The notes under the pieces: generated by a model
The model's input: only the letters and a program-made list of their open reading frames with translations
Told to the model about the DNA's origin: nothing
The model's database searches: none
Shown: positions 8,846-17,218 of the stretch, piece after piece
Numbering within the stretch: the stretch's first letter is position 1
Layout of the letters: each line of letters opens with the position of its first letter
Made by a program: the position numbers and the translations under genes
Assembly (NCBI RefSeq): GCF_032595075.1
Contig: NZ_CP118735.1
Location: 1,764,001 to 1,828,000 of the forward strand
Direction of reading: 5' to 3'
Length of the DNA stretch: 64,000 nt
Origin: Streptococcus sp. 29887
Lineage (GTDB): Bacteria > Bacillota > Bacilli > Lactobacillales > Streptococcaceae

Positions 8846-10099
8846 TTATTCGTAACGTAAGGCCTCAATCGGATCCAACTTAGAAGCCTTGCTGGCTGGT
8901 AGAACACCAAAGACAATACCAATTACTGCTGAGAAGACTAAACTTCCTAGAACAGCCGGAAGGGAAATTTCAGCCGTCATATTTGGTCCCATGGCTTTGG
9001 TGGTATTGAGAATAAATACAATTGTTTGAGCAATCATCAATCCAATAGCGCCACCCAAGGTAGTCAATACCATGGCTTCAATCAAGAACTGCATAAGGAT
9101 ATTCCCACGAGTTGCTCCTAGAGCTTTACGAAGACCGATTTCACGGGTCCGCTCAGTAACAGATACCAGCATAATGTTCATAACACCGATACCACCTACA
9201 AGAAGTGAAATTCCTGCAACGGAACCGATAAACATGGTAACCCCTGCCATTTCAGTCCTATAGGTATCCAACATAGCGGACATGTCATAGATGTCATAGC
9301 GAGCTTCCTTCAGACCTGTAATATTGGTCAAATAGGCAGCTGCAGCCTGTCCAACCTCAGCAGCTCTGCTCAGATCTTCCACATGAACATACAGACCACT
9401 ATTTTCTTTAGTCCCCATTTCAGCAGCCAGCTGTGTATTGGTCATAATGGCATTTCCTCCAGAGTTGAATCCATAGAGGGAAGTACCTGCTTTGGGATCT
9501 TTGTAAACACCAACTACAAGGTAAGAATTGGCATTGACACTCACTACTTGGTTGAGTGCCGATTCTTGTGAACCGAAGAGTTTCTCTGCCAGAGCTACAT
9601 CCAACATGATAATACGGGAAAATTGGCTGTAATCGTTAGCTGTGAAACGACGACCAGTCAAGATTTCTAATTCCTTTATGTCAAAATAGGGTTGACTAAC
9701 GCCAGTAATAAAGACATTATCAGCTTGCGTATTTCCTGCTGCTACAGTCGAGGTGCTTGAAGAACTAATATAGTAGCCGCTAAGCCCATCGATTTCCAAA
9801 AGTCCCTTTAACATAGCATCTGTCAAATCAGGTTCTTCTTCCATGGATAGCTCACCACCACCAACGCTTCCAAGCATCCCCATTGAAGCAGCACCTTCTG
9901 AAGCTACATAAGGCGTAAAATAGACCTGAACATTATTCTGATCGCCTGCCAAGGCCTTTTCGAATCTCTTAGACACCCCAGTCCCTAAAGCTACAATGAT
10001 AACAACTGAAGCCACACCGATGATAATACCTAACATGGTCAAGAGAGAACGCATTTTGTGGGCTAGGATAGATTTTAGGGCAAATTTCCAGTTTTCCAT
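8846..10099 (-). CDS. MacB-like ABC transporter permease (FtsX fold)
   Basis: 417 aa. One N-terminal helix (about 20-40, LTMLGIIIGVASVVIIVALG), a large extracytoplasmic MacB_PCD domain, then three C-terminal helices containing the FtsX signature VSVTERTREIGLRKALGATR and ending in LDPIEALRYE. With the ATPase and adaptor encoded upstream it matches the tripartite Gram-positive MacAB-like exporter known in S. pneumoniae (Spr0693-0695), linked to antimicrobial peptide resistance. It does not power transport through the membrane domain itself but couples ATP use to the extracellular part. Directly adjacent to the ATPase stop. Confidence 0.9.
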   Translation of the reverse strand: MENWKFALKSILAHKMRSLLTMLGIIIGVASVVIIVALGTGVSKRFEKALAGDQNNVQVYFTPYVASEGAASMGMLGSVGGGELSMEEEPDLTDAMLKGLLEIDGLSGYYISSSSTSTVAAGNTQADNVFITGVSQPYFDIKELEILTGRRFTANDYSQFSRIIMLDVALAEKLFGSQESALNQVVSVNANSYLVVGVYKDPKAGTSLYGFNSGGNAIMTNTQLAAEMGTKENSGLYVHVEDLSRAAEVGQAAAAYLTNITGLKEARYDIYDMSAMLDTYRTEMAGVTMFIGSVAGISLLVGGIGVMNIMLVSVTERTREIGLRKALGATRGNILMQFLIEAMVLTTLGGAIGLMIAQTIVFILNTTKAMGPNMTAEISLPAVLGSLVFSAVIGIVFGVLPASKASKLDPIEALRYE

Positions 10100-10795
10100 C
10101 TACACATCCTCCCTTCGACTATCTTCGGTAATAATGCCATCGCGTAGGACAATTTTACGTTTGGCATAGGCAGCAATCTCAGGCTCGTGTGTAACCATAA
10201 TAATGGTCTTACCTTCATTATTCAACTCTGTCAAGAGTTCCATGATTTGCTCACCTGTTTTAGTATCCAAGGCTCCAGTAGGCTCATCCGCCAGAATAAT
10301 AGCTGGTGTATTGACCAAGGCACGTGCAATGGCCACCCGCTGTTTCTGTCCACCTGATAATTCTGACGGTAGGTGGGTCATCCGTTCCGCCAATTCGACT
10401 TTTTCTAAGTATCGCTTGGCTAATTTTTTCCGTTGATTGGCTGGAACCCCTGCATAAATCAAAGGTAACTCAACATTTTGAAGGGCATTGAGTTTAGAGA
10501 GTAAGAAGAATTGTTGGAAGACAAAACCGATCTGGTCATTACGAACGGAAGCTAATTTCTTCTCAGACAGTTGACTGACTTCTTCTCCCTCCAACCAATA
10601 GTTTCCTGTTGTAGACCGATCCAAAAGCCCGATAATATTCATCAGGGTGGATTTCCCTGAACCAGATGGTCCCATTATAGCAAGAAACTCACCTTCTTCC
10701 ACCTCTAAATCGATATCTTTGAGGACACGAAGTTCTTGGTCACCATTTTTATAGGATTTATTTATATTGGTTAATCTAATTAGCTGGTTCTTCAT
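10100..10795 (-). CDS. MacB/LolD-type ABC transporter ATP-binding protein
   Basis: 231 aa. Walker A GPSGSGKST (about 43-51), Q-loop VFQQFFLL, signature LSGGQKQRVAIARAL, Walker B IILADEPTGALD and switch His in MVTHEPEIA. The wording of the signature and D-loop places it in the MacB/LolD/FtsE branch. The ATG at 10795 is chosen over one at 10822 because GAGG lies ten bases before it. It overlaps the 3' end of the adaptor gene by 20 bases and abuts the permease gene, so the three are one operon. Confidence 0.93.
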   Translation of the reverse strand: MKNQLIRLTNINKSYKNGDQELRVLKDIDLEVEEGEFLAIMGPSGSGKSTLMNIIGLLDRSTTGNYWLEGEEVSQLSEKKLASVRNDQIGFVFQQFFLLSKLNALQNVELPLIYAGVPANQRKKLAKRYLEKVELAERMTHLPSELSGGQKQRVAIARALVNTPAIILADEPTGALDTKTGEQIMELLTELNNEGKTIIMVTHEPEIAAYAKRKIVLRDGIITEDSRREDV

Positions 10796-11942
10796 AGGCT
10801 TCAACCTCTTTTCCTTCTTCAAGGTCTGGAGTTGGAATGGTGATGACCTGATCTCCTACTGCAATACCGGCGGTCACCTCTTGGTTGAGAGCATCAGCAT
10901 TTCCCAACGTTACTTCCACTTTTTTAGCTTTCCCTTCAACAATGGTCCATACAAAGTTTTTTTCGCCTTCTGGCACAACTGCTGTTACTGGAATTAAAAT
11001 ATGGTTGGTAGTATTGACCACTTCAATATTGACAGTGAAACCTTGTTTCAATTCACCCAATTCACTAGTCAAGGCAGCTTTAAAAGGATACTTGGCACCT
11101 GAACCACCACCTGCACCTGCTACTGCACTTGTAGCTTGTTCTGTCGATGGATAGTTAGAAATGTAGGTAATCTTACCAGTCCATGTCTTATCTGGATAAA
11201 CCTTACTGGTCAATTTTACTTCTTGGTCAACTGCAATGTTAGCCAAATCATACTCCGTTAAATTACCTGTAACTTGTAGGCTACCTTGGTTAACGATATG
11301 AACAACGGTCTGGCTAGTTGTCGAGCTTTTGGCAACCGATTTATTGACCTCAACCACTGTACCTGCGACAGTGCTGTAAATAGTTGCTTCTGTCAATGCT
11401 GTATAGGCCTTGTCCACAGCTGCTTGGGCATCAGCATAGGAATCATTCAAATCTGCTAATTGAGAATCTACGGAGCGTTGCGCTGCTGCAGTGGCTGCTT
11501 CATCAGCCACCGCGTCACCTGTTTCTTGAACAGTTTGACCATTATTTTTCAAATCGTAAATCTGACGCCCAATCTTATCCCGACCTCGCACAGCTGTATC
11601 TAGGGCTGCCTGTAATTCTGTCGCATCATAACTAACCAAAGGAGTTCCGACTTCTACTTGAGTGCCTGGCTCAACCAAGACCTCACTCAAATCACCCTTG
11701 GACGCATCATAGTAAACATACTGTTCTTCCGCAGCTGAGATGGTTCCTGTCAAGAGGGTAGATGAAGCAATTGATCCCTCTTTAGCTACTGTATAGGTCA
11801 AACTGGTCGCAACTTGCTCTGTGGAAGTTGGTGAGGAACCACCTAATACACCTCCAAATACTAAGGCACCACCAATTAAGGCAATAGCCGCAACACCGAG
11901 ACCACTAAACAAAGCAATTTTAGCCTTCTTTGTCTTTAACAT
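10776..11942 (-). CDS. MacA-like membrane-fusion/adaptor subunit of the ABC exporter
   Basis: 388 aa. An N-terminal signal-anchor (IALFSGLGVAAIALIGGALV) precedes a lipoyl/barrel-sandwich domain split by an alpha-helical hairpin (about 105-185) and a beta-barrel region. The final domain (LIPVTAVVPEGEKNFVWTIVEGKA) is that of RND/MacA adaptors. In Gram-positives such proteins extend the MacB-like pump across the wall space. AAAGGAG precedes the ATG and a strong promoter lies upstream. First gene of the exporter operon and divergent from gor. Confidence 0.88.
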   Translation of the reverse strand: MLKTKKAKIALFSGLGVAAIALIGGALVFGGVLGGSSPTSTEQVATSLTYTVAKEGSIASSTLLTGTISAAEEQYVYYDASKGDLSEVLVEPGTQVEVGTPLVSYDATELQAALDTAVRGRDKIGRQIYDLKNNGQTVQETGDAVADEAATAAAQRSVDSQLADLNDSYADAQAAVDKAYTALTEATIYSTVAGTVVEVNKSVAKSSTTSQTVVHIVNQGSLQVTGNLTEYDLANIAVDQEVKLTSKVYPDKTWTGKITYISNYPSTEQATSAVAGAGGGSGAKYPFKAALTSELGELKQGFTVNIEVVNTTNHILIPVTAVVPEGEKNFVWTIVEGKAKKVEVTLGNADALNQEVTAGIAVGDQVITIPTPDLEEGKEVEAYEEPAN

Positions 11943-11990
11943 ATGATACTCCTTTTCTAATTCAAAACATATTTATTTTGTATTGTCTTT

Positions 11991-12019
11991 ATAATACACG
12001 AATACACGTTTTTTTGCAA
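11991..12019 (-). promoter_or_regulatory. Promoter of the MacAB-like operon
   Basis: On the minus strand TTGCAA (12014-12019), a 17-bp spacer and TATTAT (11991-11996), about 50 bases before the adaptor ATG. Confidence 0.65.
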
Positions 12020-12094
12020 GTGTTTTCTTAATCATTTTACAAAAAGTTCGGTATTTTTCCTACTTACATTTTTGTAAGAGAACGTAGCGGATTT

Positions 12095-12123
12095 TTGATT
12101 GATAATTAAAAAAACGATAGAAT
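12095..12123 (+). promoter_or_regulatory. Promoter of gor
   Basis: TTGATT (12095-12100), a 17-bp spacer and TAGAAT (12118-12123), giving a leader of about 25 bases with GAGGAG before the gor ATG. It is back to back with the exporter promoter. Confidence 0.65.
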
Positions 12124-12155
12124 GAAGATAATGATCATTTAGAGGAGAAAAACTC

Positions 12156-13505
12156 ATGAAAGAATTTGATATTATTGCCATTGGTGGAGGTAGCGGCGGT
12201 ATTGCTACTATGAACCGTGCTGCTATCTATGGGGCTAAGGCTGCTGTGATCGAAGGGAGCCATCTTGGCGGAACCTGTGTTAACCTTGGCTGTGTTCCTA
12301 AAAAAATCATGTGGTACGGCTCTCAAGTGGCAGAAGCCATTCATCACTATGGACCAGAGTATGGTTTTACCAGCCAGGATGTAACATTTGATTTTGCTAC
12401 CTTGCGAAAAAACCGTGAAGCCTATATCGAACGTTCTCGTACTTCTTATGGCAATACTTTTAACAATAATGGTGTACAAGTAATCAAAGGTTTTGCCAAG
12501 TTTGTCGATGCTCAAACGGTGGAAGTCAATGGTGAGCTCATTCGTGCCAAACACATCGTCATTGCAACTGGTGCTAAGCCTGCTGTGCCAAACATTCCAG
12601 GAAGTGAACTAGGCATTGTATCTGATGATGTCTTTGTCTGGGAAGAATTACCTACTTCTGTGGCAGTTATTGGAGCCGGCTATATCGCTGTGGAAATGGC
12701 TGGACTTCTCCACGGATTAGGTGTCCAAACTGACCTCTTTGTTCGTGGCAATCGACCTCTTCGCAACTTCGATAGCTATATCATCCAAGCTCTTATGGAA
12801 GAAATGGAGCGGACCAATCTTCCTCTCCATACAGGAAAAACACCGGTCAGCCTTGAAAAAACAGAGGACGGTCTTATTCAAATTAACTTTGAAGATGGAA
12901 GTAGCCATACTGCCCAAGAGGTTCTCTGGGCAATTGGTCGTAAACCAAATGTGAAGCAGCTCAATCTTGAAGCAGCTGGTGTGCAACTAACACCGTCTGG
13001 CCATATCGCTGTGGATGAATACCAAGAAACTGGTGTCCCTGGCATCTATGCTCTTGGTGATGTGACAGGTGAAAAAGAGTTGACACCCGTAGCCATCAAG
13101 GCTGGTCGCTTATTGGCAGAACGCCTCTTCAACAATAAACCGAATGCAAAAATGGATTATACAAACATTCCTACTGTTGTTTTTTCTCATCCTGCTATCG
13201 GAACAGTTGGCTTAACCGAAGAAGAAGCCATCGCCCAATACGGTCAAGAACAGGTAAAAGTCTATACTTCAGCCTTTACTTCCATGTACACAGCTCTAGC
13301 AAACAATCGCCAAATGGCTAAGTTTAAGTTGGTCACAGTTGGCGAGAATGAACAGGTCGTCGGTTTACACGGAATTGGCTATGGTGTCGATGAAATGATC
13401 CAAGGTTTCTCCGTTGCCATTAAGATGGGAGCAAGCAAGGAAGAATTTGATGCCGTTGTGGCCATCCATCCGACTGGCTCAGAAGAATTCGTTACCATGC
13501 GTTAA
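12156..13505 (+). CDS. gor: Glutathione-disulfide reductase
   Basis: 449 aa. FAD-binding [11 protein letters not shown] (8-18), redox-active disulfide [13 protein letters not shown] (Cys41, Cys46), NADPH-binding [19 protein letters not shown] (about 171-189), second FAD motif [10 protein letters not shown] and the C-terminal catalytic HPTGSEEF. The HPT-S/T-EE end and the LGCVPKK motif are the usual marks of glutathione reductase within the disulfide reductase family. It keeps glutathione reduced in the cytosol; streptococci often import glutathione. GAGGAG precedes the ATG. Confidence 0.93.
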   Translation: MKEFDIIAIGGGSGGIATMNRAAIYGAKAAVIEGSHLGGTCVNLGCVPKKIMWYGSQVAEAIHHYGPEYGFTSQDVTFDFATLRKNREAYIERSRTSYGNTFNNNGVQVIKGFAKFVDAQTVEVNGELIRAKHIVIATGAKPAVPNIPGSELGIVSDDVFVWEELPTSVAVIGAGYIAVEMAGLLHGLGVQTDLFVRGNRPLRNFDSYIIQALMEEMERTNLPLHTGKTPVSLEKTEDGLIQINFEDGSSHTAQEVLWAIGRKPNVKQLNLEAAGVQLTPSGHIAVDEYQETGVPGIYALGDVTGEKELTPVAIKAGRLLAERLFNNKPNAKMDYTNIPTVVFSHPAIGTVGLTEEEAIAQYGQEQVKVYTSAFTSMYTALANNRQMAKFKLVTVGENEQVVGLHGIGYGVDEMIQGFSVAIKMGASKEEFDAVVAIHPTGSEEFVTMR

Positions 13506-13609
13506 TACTCTTCGAAAATCAAAAGCAAACGTTGTTGACTTGATTTGATGAACTTCAGTTCTATCTGCATCTGCGTCGCCTAGTCTGCTTTTGATTTTCA
13601 TTGAGTATA
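13505..13609 (+). repeat. RUP-like miniature inverted-repeat element
   Basis: About 105 bp that begins ATACTCTTCGAAAATCAAAAG and ends CTTTTGATTTTCATTGAGTAT, imperfect terminal inverted repeats with the look of the pneumococcal RUP element (a roughly 107-bp repeat thought to be mobilised by an IS630-type transposase at TA). It starts inside the last bases of gor and adds no reading frame. Confidence 0.7.
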
Positions 13610-13612
13610 AGA

Positions 13613-13657
13613 AAAAAAGGCCAGACAAGTGTAGGTAAGTACACTGTCCGGCTTTTT
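13613..13657. terminator. Bidirectional terminator between gor and the cyclase gene
   Basis: GGCCAGACAAGTGTA and TACACTGTCCGGC form a long stem flanked by A-runs on the left and T-runs on the right, so it can stop both converging transcripts. Confidence 0.8.
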
Positions 13658-13658
13658 C

Positions 13659-14396
13659 TTATGGTAAAATAGCTATGGCACGCACTGGCGACCCCGAGGC
13701 CTTTTCCCAATGTGGAAAGGCAATAGAAATCAAGGCTCCTGTTGCTGGCACCTGGTCCAAATTATTCAAGACTTCCAACTGATAAATGTCTTTGGACAAG
13801 AGATAGTATTCTTCTAGCAAGCTTCCACCATGCTTAGCGGCAGATAAACCTGAATCCGTATCCAGCGTTTCGTGTCCAACGGCCTTTACCTTACGCACTT
13901 CAATCAAGTATTGCAAGGCCTCATGGCTCCAACCTGGTGTATGCTGTACCCCTTGGTCATCCAAGTTTCGCACAGCATCCTGACTTGGCCAACGTTTTGA
14001 CCAATCCGAACGAAAAGCAACAAAAGATTCAGGTGCAATTGGACCATGCTCAGCCTCAAAATCCAAAATATCCTGTTTAGTAATCTCATAGTCATTATTG
14101 GCAGCAACCGCGTCTGACTTATCAATCACATAAAGGGGCAAGAGCAGGTCTTTCAAGTCAATCTCATCTAAATAGCGAGCCCCTTCTACAAAGTGAATAG
14201 GCGGATCGATATGGGTACCGTACTGACCTACAACTGTAAATTGTTCGACAAAAAATCCGTCTTTGTGAGTAAACAAGGCCTTTTTCTCCAAGGCTGGAAG
14301 AGCTGGAAAATGCGGGCTATACTCATTGATTTGATGGGTCAAGTCCACCCATGTTTTTGATTTAAGAGTACGGTAAATTTCAAGTAGTTCTGACAT
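13659..14396 (-). CDS. Cyclase/kynurenine formamidase-like metal-dependent hydrolase
   Basis: 245 aa of the Cyclase family. The metal-binding signature GTHIDPPIHF (HxDxPxH) is near residue 60, and HETLDTDSGL later matches the second conserved histidine region. Relatives hydrolyse N-formylkynurenine or similar amides and esters. The substrate here is unknown; no kynurenine pathway genes are nearby. The ribosome site is weak (AAAGCGAG). Monocistronic, converging on gor. Confidence 0.8.
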   Translation of the reverse strand: MSELLEIYRTLKSKTWVDLTHQINEYSPHFPALPALEKKALFTHKDGFFVEQFTVVGQYGTHIDPPIHFVEGARYLDEIDLKDLLLPLYVIDKSDAVAANNDYEITKQDILDFEAEHGPIAPESFVAFRSDWSKRWPSQDAVRNLDDQGVQHTPGWSHEALQYLIEVRKVKAVGHETLDTDSGLSAAKHGGSLLEEYYLLSKDIYQLEVLNNLDQVPATGALISIAFPHWEKASGSPVRAIAILP

Positions 14397-14518
14397 GGCA
14401 ATTCTCGCTTTCTTTTTCTTATCATTCTAGCACGAAATGACTAAGCCTACTAATATATATTTTTTATCCCCAGCTATAAATAAAAACTATAAGACTGTGA
14501 CAGCAGATAGAAGAAGCA

Positions 14519-14547
14519 TTGACTTTCACGACTAGAATGTCTATAAT
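14519..14547 (+). promoter_or_regulatory. bioY promoter
   Basis: TTGACT (14519-14524), a 17-bp spacer and TATAAT (14542-14547); the transcription start falls inside the BirA-type operator that follows. Confidence 0.8.
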
Positions 14548-14548
14548 T

Positions 14549-14580
14549 TTGTTAACCTAAAAAAATATAAAGGATAACAA
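14549..14580 (+). promoter_or_regulatory. BirA (biotin repressor) operator upstream of bioY
   Basis: TTGTTAACC (14549-14557), 14 bases, then GGATAACAA (14572-14580), an inverted repeat with one mismatch that fits the Firmicutes BirA operator (TTGTTAAC-N14/15-GTTAACAA). The right arm includes the AAAGGA ribosome site and ends one base before the bioY ATG, so repressor binding covers the transcription start and the translation initiation region. Confidence 0.85.
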
Positions 14581-14581
14581 A

Positions 14582-15121
14582 ATGACAAACCATTCTACGA
14601 AATCTCTTGTTTACATCGCTATCGGAACAGCTATCATTGCTGCCCTGTCACAAGTCAGCCTGTCTATCGGGCCTGTTCCCTTTACTCTACAGACCTTGGC
14701 TATCGGCTTAGTAGCTTGTTTATACAAGCCGAAAGAAGCCATTGCAAGTTTAGCCCTTTATCTAACTCTAGGCGCTATCGGCCTTCCTGTCTTTGCTGGT
14801 TTTTCAGGCGGATTCGCTGCTCTTTTCGGACCAACAGCCGGCTTTTTATGGGGCTTCCTAGTCTATGCTGCTATTACTTCTGTCCTCACCAAGTCAACTT
14901 CCTCACCCGTGACTGTTTTCTCAGCTTGCCTTCTCGGAACAGCAAGTTGCTTCCTTTTAGGCTGTTTGGTCTTTAAGTTTGTTTCAGGAGCGAGCTGGTC
15001 AGATACATTGGCATGGACGGTTCTACCCTTTATCCTTCCAGATTTGGCAAAAATTACCTTAGTTACTGTCTGCCACAGCCTTCTCCAGCCCATTACAAAA
15101 AAAGAAGCCTTTTTCTCTTAG
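14582..15121 (+). CDS. bioY: Biotin ECF transporter substrate-binding component BioY
   Basis: 179 aa with six membrane helices. The family motifs ALSQVSLSIGPVPFTLQTLA near residues 20-40 and YLTLGAIGLPVFAGFSGG followed by GPTAGFLWGF near 60-100 are clear. It binds biotin and couples to the shared ECF energising module. The BirA-type operator upstream supports biotin as substrate. Confidence 0.95.
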   Translation: MTNHSTKSLVYIAIGTAIIAALSQVSLSIGPVPFTLQTLAIGLVACLYKPKEAIASLALYLTLGAIGLPVFAGFSGGFAALFGPTAGFLWGFLVYAAITSVLTKSTSSPVTVFSACLLGTASCFLLGCLVFKFVSGASWSDTLAWTVLPFILPDLAKITLVTVCHSLLQPITKKEAFFS

Positions 15122-15130
15122 GCTTCTTTC
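15100..15130 (+). terminator. Intrinsic terminator of bioY
   Basis: GAAGCCT (15104-15110) pairs with AGGCTTC (15120-15126), with T-rich sequence after it. It overlaps the end of bioY and also lies just past the stop of the converging ydbC-like gene. Confidence 0.7.
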
Positions 15131-15132
15131 AT

Positions 15133-15348
15133 TTATTTATTAGCAAATGCATCCAAAAGCACTTGGAATTCTTCATTGCTGAGCGTGATTCCCTTGCCCA
15201 TCTTAGTGTGGTCAGGGCTCCAGGTACGGATATCATACTTGGCTGGTGCACCATTGAATGATACACGATTGAGTTCCTTAGTCCAGCCCTTATCATTTTC
15301 AGATAGGACCAAGAGTTTTTCTTCGATTTCAAATGTAAATTCTGCCAT
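15133..15348 (-). CDS. YdbC-family PC4-like single-stranded-DNA-binding protein
   Basis: 71 aa, standard length for the YdbC family (PC4/p15 coactivator fold). Sequence runs from MAEFTFEIEEKLLVLSE through KYDIRTWSPDHTKMGKGITL to LLDAFANK; the RxW and KMGKGI stretches form the nucleic acid face. Lactococcal YdbC binds single-stranded DNA and RNA as a dimer; the cell role is unsettled. GAAGGAGGT precedes the ATG at 15348. Confidence 0.88.
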   Translation of the reverse strand: MAEFTFEIEEKLLVLSENDKGWTKELNRVSFNGAPAKYDIRTWSPDHTKMGKGITLSNEEFQVLLDAFANK

Positions 15349-15440
15349 TTGTTACCTCCTTCACTTATTTGTTCGAAAAAACTTGTCATTTTTGCGAAAA
15401 TTGGATACTATAATTATAGCAAGTTTGAAAGGATAATGCC

Positions 15441-15764
15441 ATGAAGAGATTTTTGGAAGTTATTTTAGAGCAGGTCAATATCTTTTTGGGCAATAGCAAA
15501 GCTCCTAAGACTATTGAGCCTGACAGCAAGGAAGAGATTAAGAACAATTTAGAACTAGCCCTCTACAAGAAAGCGGCCATTCATGTTATCTACAACGACC
15601 GCAGTTTTACAGGCGATATTGTCAAATACGATAAGGAACGCCAACGGATTATCATGAAAAATTTCAAACGTCGGGTAACCAGCATTATCAATATCCAAGA
15701 TATTAAGAAAATCACCCTGGTTCCAGAAAGTGTGAAAAACTCCCAAAAACAAATAAAAGGCTGA
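15441..15764 (+). CDS. Uncharacterised 107-aa protein with a small Sm/YolD-like beta domain
   Basis: The N-terminus (MKRFLEVILEQVNIFLG) is amphipathic. Residues 40-95 predict a compact beta-sheet (AIHVIYNDRSFTGDIVKYD ... RIIMKNFKRRVTSIINIQDI) like the small barrels found in YolD-like and Sm-like proteins, but I cannot assign a family with certainty. No signal peptide; basic C-terminus. AAAGGA precedes the ATG. It is alone, between the divergent ydbC gene and the converging U32 gene. Confidence 0.7.
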   Translation: MKRFLEVILEQVNIFLGNSKAPKTIEPDSKEEIKNNLELALYKKAAIHVIYNDRSFTGDIVKYDKERQRIIMKNFKRRVTSIINIQDIKKITLVPESVKNSQKQIKG

Positions 15765-15782
15765 CATTCAGCCTTTTATTTT
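15755..15782. terminator. Bidirectional terminator
   Basis: AAAGGCTGA and TCAGCCTTT form a short strong stem with T-runs on both strands between two converging genes. Confidence 0.8.
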
Positions 15783-17067
15783 ATGCTCTAATAGTCAATG
15801 ACTGTCCATCTTCTTGGTAGAGGTTGATAAGACCTGACTTGCAGGCACGAATCATGTCACCAGGATAGATTTCACGGTCCAGCTTAATAGTTAAGAGTTC
15901 CATCGGCTTGTTGGCGCGGTCAATCTTTTCTCCATTTGAATCATGCAAGTCCTGAATAGTGGTTTCAAAGTGGCGGAAACCTGGTCCGTAAAACTCTACT
16001 TGGTCACCTTCGTTGATGACATTGCGTTGGCGAATGGTTGCAGTCATAGCATCCTTGTCAAAGGCCACTACTTCGGCGATAAATTTGTATTCTGGAATCT
16101 TACGGCGGGCACCGAAAAGCTGTTCGTTTTCGCTCGGTGGGCTGTAGTAGAAACCTGTCGCCAATTCCCGTTGAGCAACCTTCCACATTTCGTCAATCAA
16201 GTCTTGTTTGATCGCTTCAAACTTTTCTGGACTTTCTAGATAGGCATCGACCGCCGCCTTGTAGCAGTTAGTCACGGTTGACACGTAGTGGACAGATTTC
16301 ATACGGCCTTCGATTTTCAGGCTATCGACCCCATTTTCAATCATATCTGGGATATGGTCAATCATGCACATATCCACCGCAGACATAGAGAACTCCTCTG
16401 GTATTTCCCCCTTAATGGAGCGACGTTCTTCGCCGAAAGGTAGGTCGTAGAGGTTGTACTTCCAACGGCAAGACTGGGAGCAGCCGCCACGGTTGGCATC
16501 GCGTTTGCTCATGTGGTTGGAGAGAACGCAACGACCTGAGTAGGAGATACACATGGCACCGTGAACAAAGGCTTCGATTTCAACATCTGTCCGTTTGCGG
16601 ATTTCAGCCACCTCTTCCATGGTCACTTCGCGGGCTAAAACGACACGAGTCAAACCCAATTCCTTCCAGAACTCGAAGGTTTCATAGTTGGTCGATGAAG
16701 CCTGGGTGGACAGGTGGATCTCAAGACCAGGTGCTTCAGTGGCACAGATAACGATAAGGGCTGGATCGGACACGATAACGGCATCCAAACCCATATCCCG
16801 CAGTTCGCGGAACCAGGCTCCTGCTCCTTCTTCATTGCCTTCGTGAGTGACCATGTTGGCAGCCACATAGACCTTGGCGCCACGGGCGTGGGCATATTCA
16901 ATCCCTTCCCGCATCTCGTCCATGGTAAAGTTACCAGCTCGGCTACGCAAACCATAGGCCTGACCACCGACAAAGACCGCATCAGCACCATAGTCAATGG
17001 CAACCTTTAATTTCTCCAAAGTCCCAGCAGGTGACAAGACCTCGGGACGCTTTAATGTTTTTGACAT
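15781..17067 (-). CDS. Peptidase U32 family protein, TrhP2/YrrO-like tRNA hydroxylation protein
   Basis: 428 aa. The U32 barrel begins RPEVLSPAGTLEKLKVAIDYGADAVFVGG; the family signature is EAFVHGAMCISYSGRCVLS, followed by CSQSCRWKYNLYD, giving the cluster of cysteines thought to bind iron-sulfur. A C-terminal beta domain (QVEFYGPGFRHF...) marks the longer of two U32 paralogues. In B. subtilis the YrrN/YrrO pair (TrhP1/TrhP2) makes 5-hydroxyuridine at tRNA wobble position 34. The shorter partner lies just upstream. GAGGAG stands ten bases before the ATG at 17067, preferred over a TTG at 17076. Confidence 0.9.
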   Translation of the reverse strand: MSKTLKRPEVLSPAGTLEKLKVAIDYGADAVFVGGQAYGLRSRAGNFTMDEMREGIEYAHARGAKVYVAANMVTHEGNEEGAGAWFRELRDMGLDAVIVSDPALIVICATEAPGLEIHLSTQASSTNYETFEFWKELGLTRVVLAREVTMEEVAEIRKRTDVEIEAFVHGAMCISYSGRCVLSNHMSKRDANRGGCSQSCRWKYNLYDLPFGEERRSIKGEIPEEFSMSAVDMCMIDHIPDMIENGVDSLKIEGRMKSVHYVSTVTNCYKAAVDAYLESPEKFEAIKQDLIDEMWKVAQRELATGFYYSPPSENEQLFGARRKIPEYKFIAEVVAFDKDAMTATIRQRNVINEGDQVEFYGPGFRHFETTIQDLHDSNGEKIDRANKPMELLTIKLDREIYPGDMIRACKSGLINLYQEDGQSLTIRA

Positions 17068-17218
17068 AATGTACAATCTCCTCTATTTGCAATATAGATG
17101 ATTTATAAAAATGATAGGCAAATTTTCCAAGTGAGTTGGAAATCAAGCATATTCGCTCACACCAGTCAGATGGGGAATTTAGTGTTAAAAGACACAAATC
17201 AATAAAGTACAGTAAACT

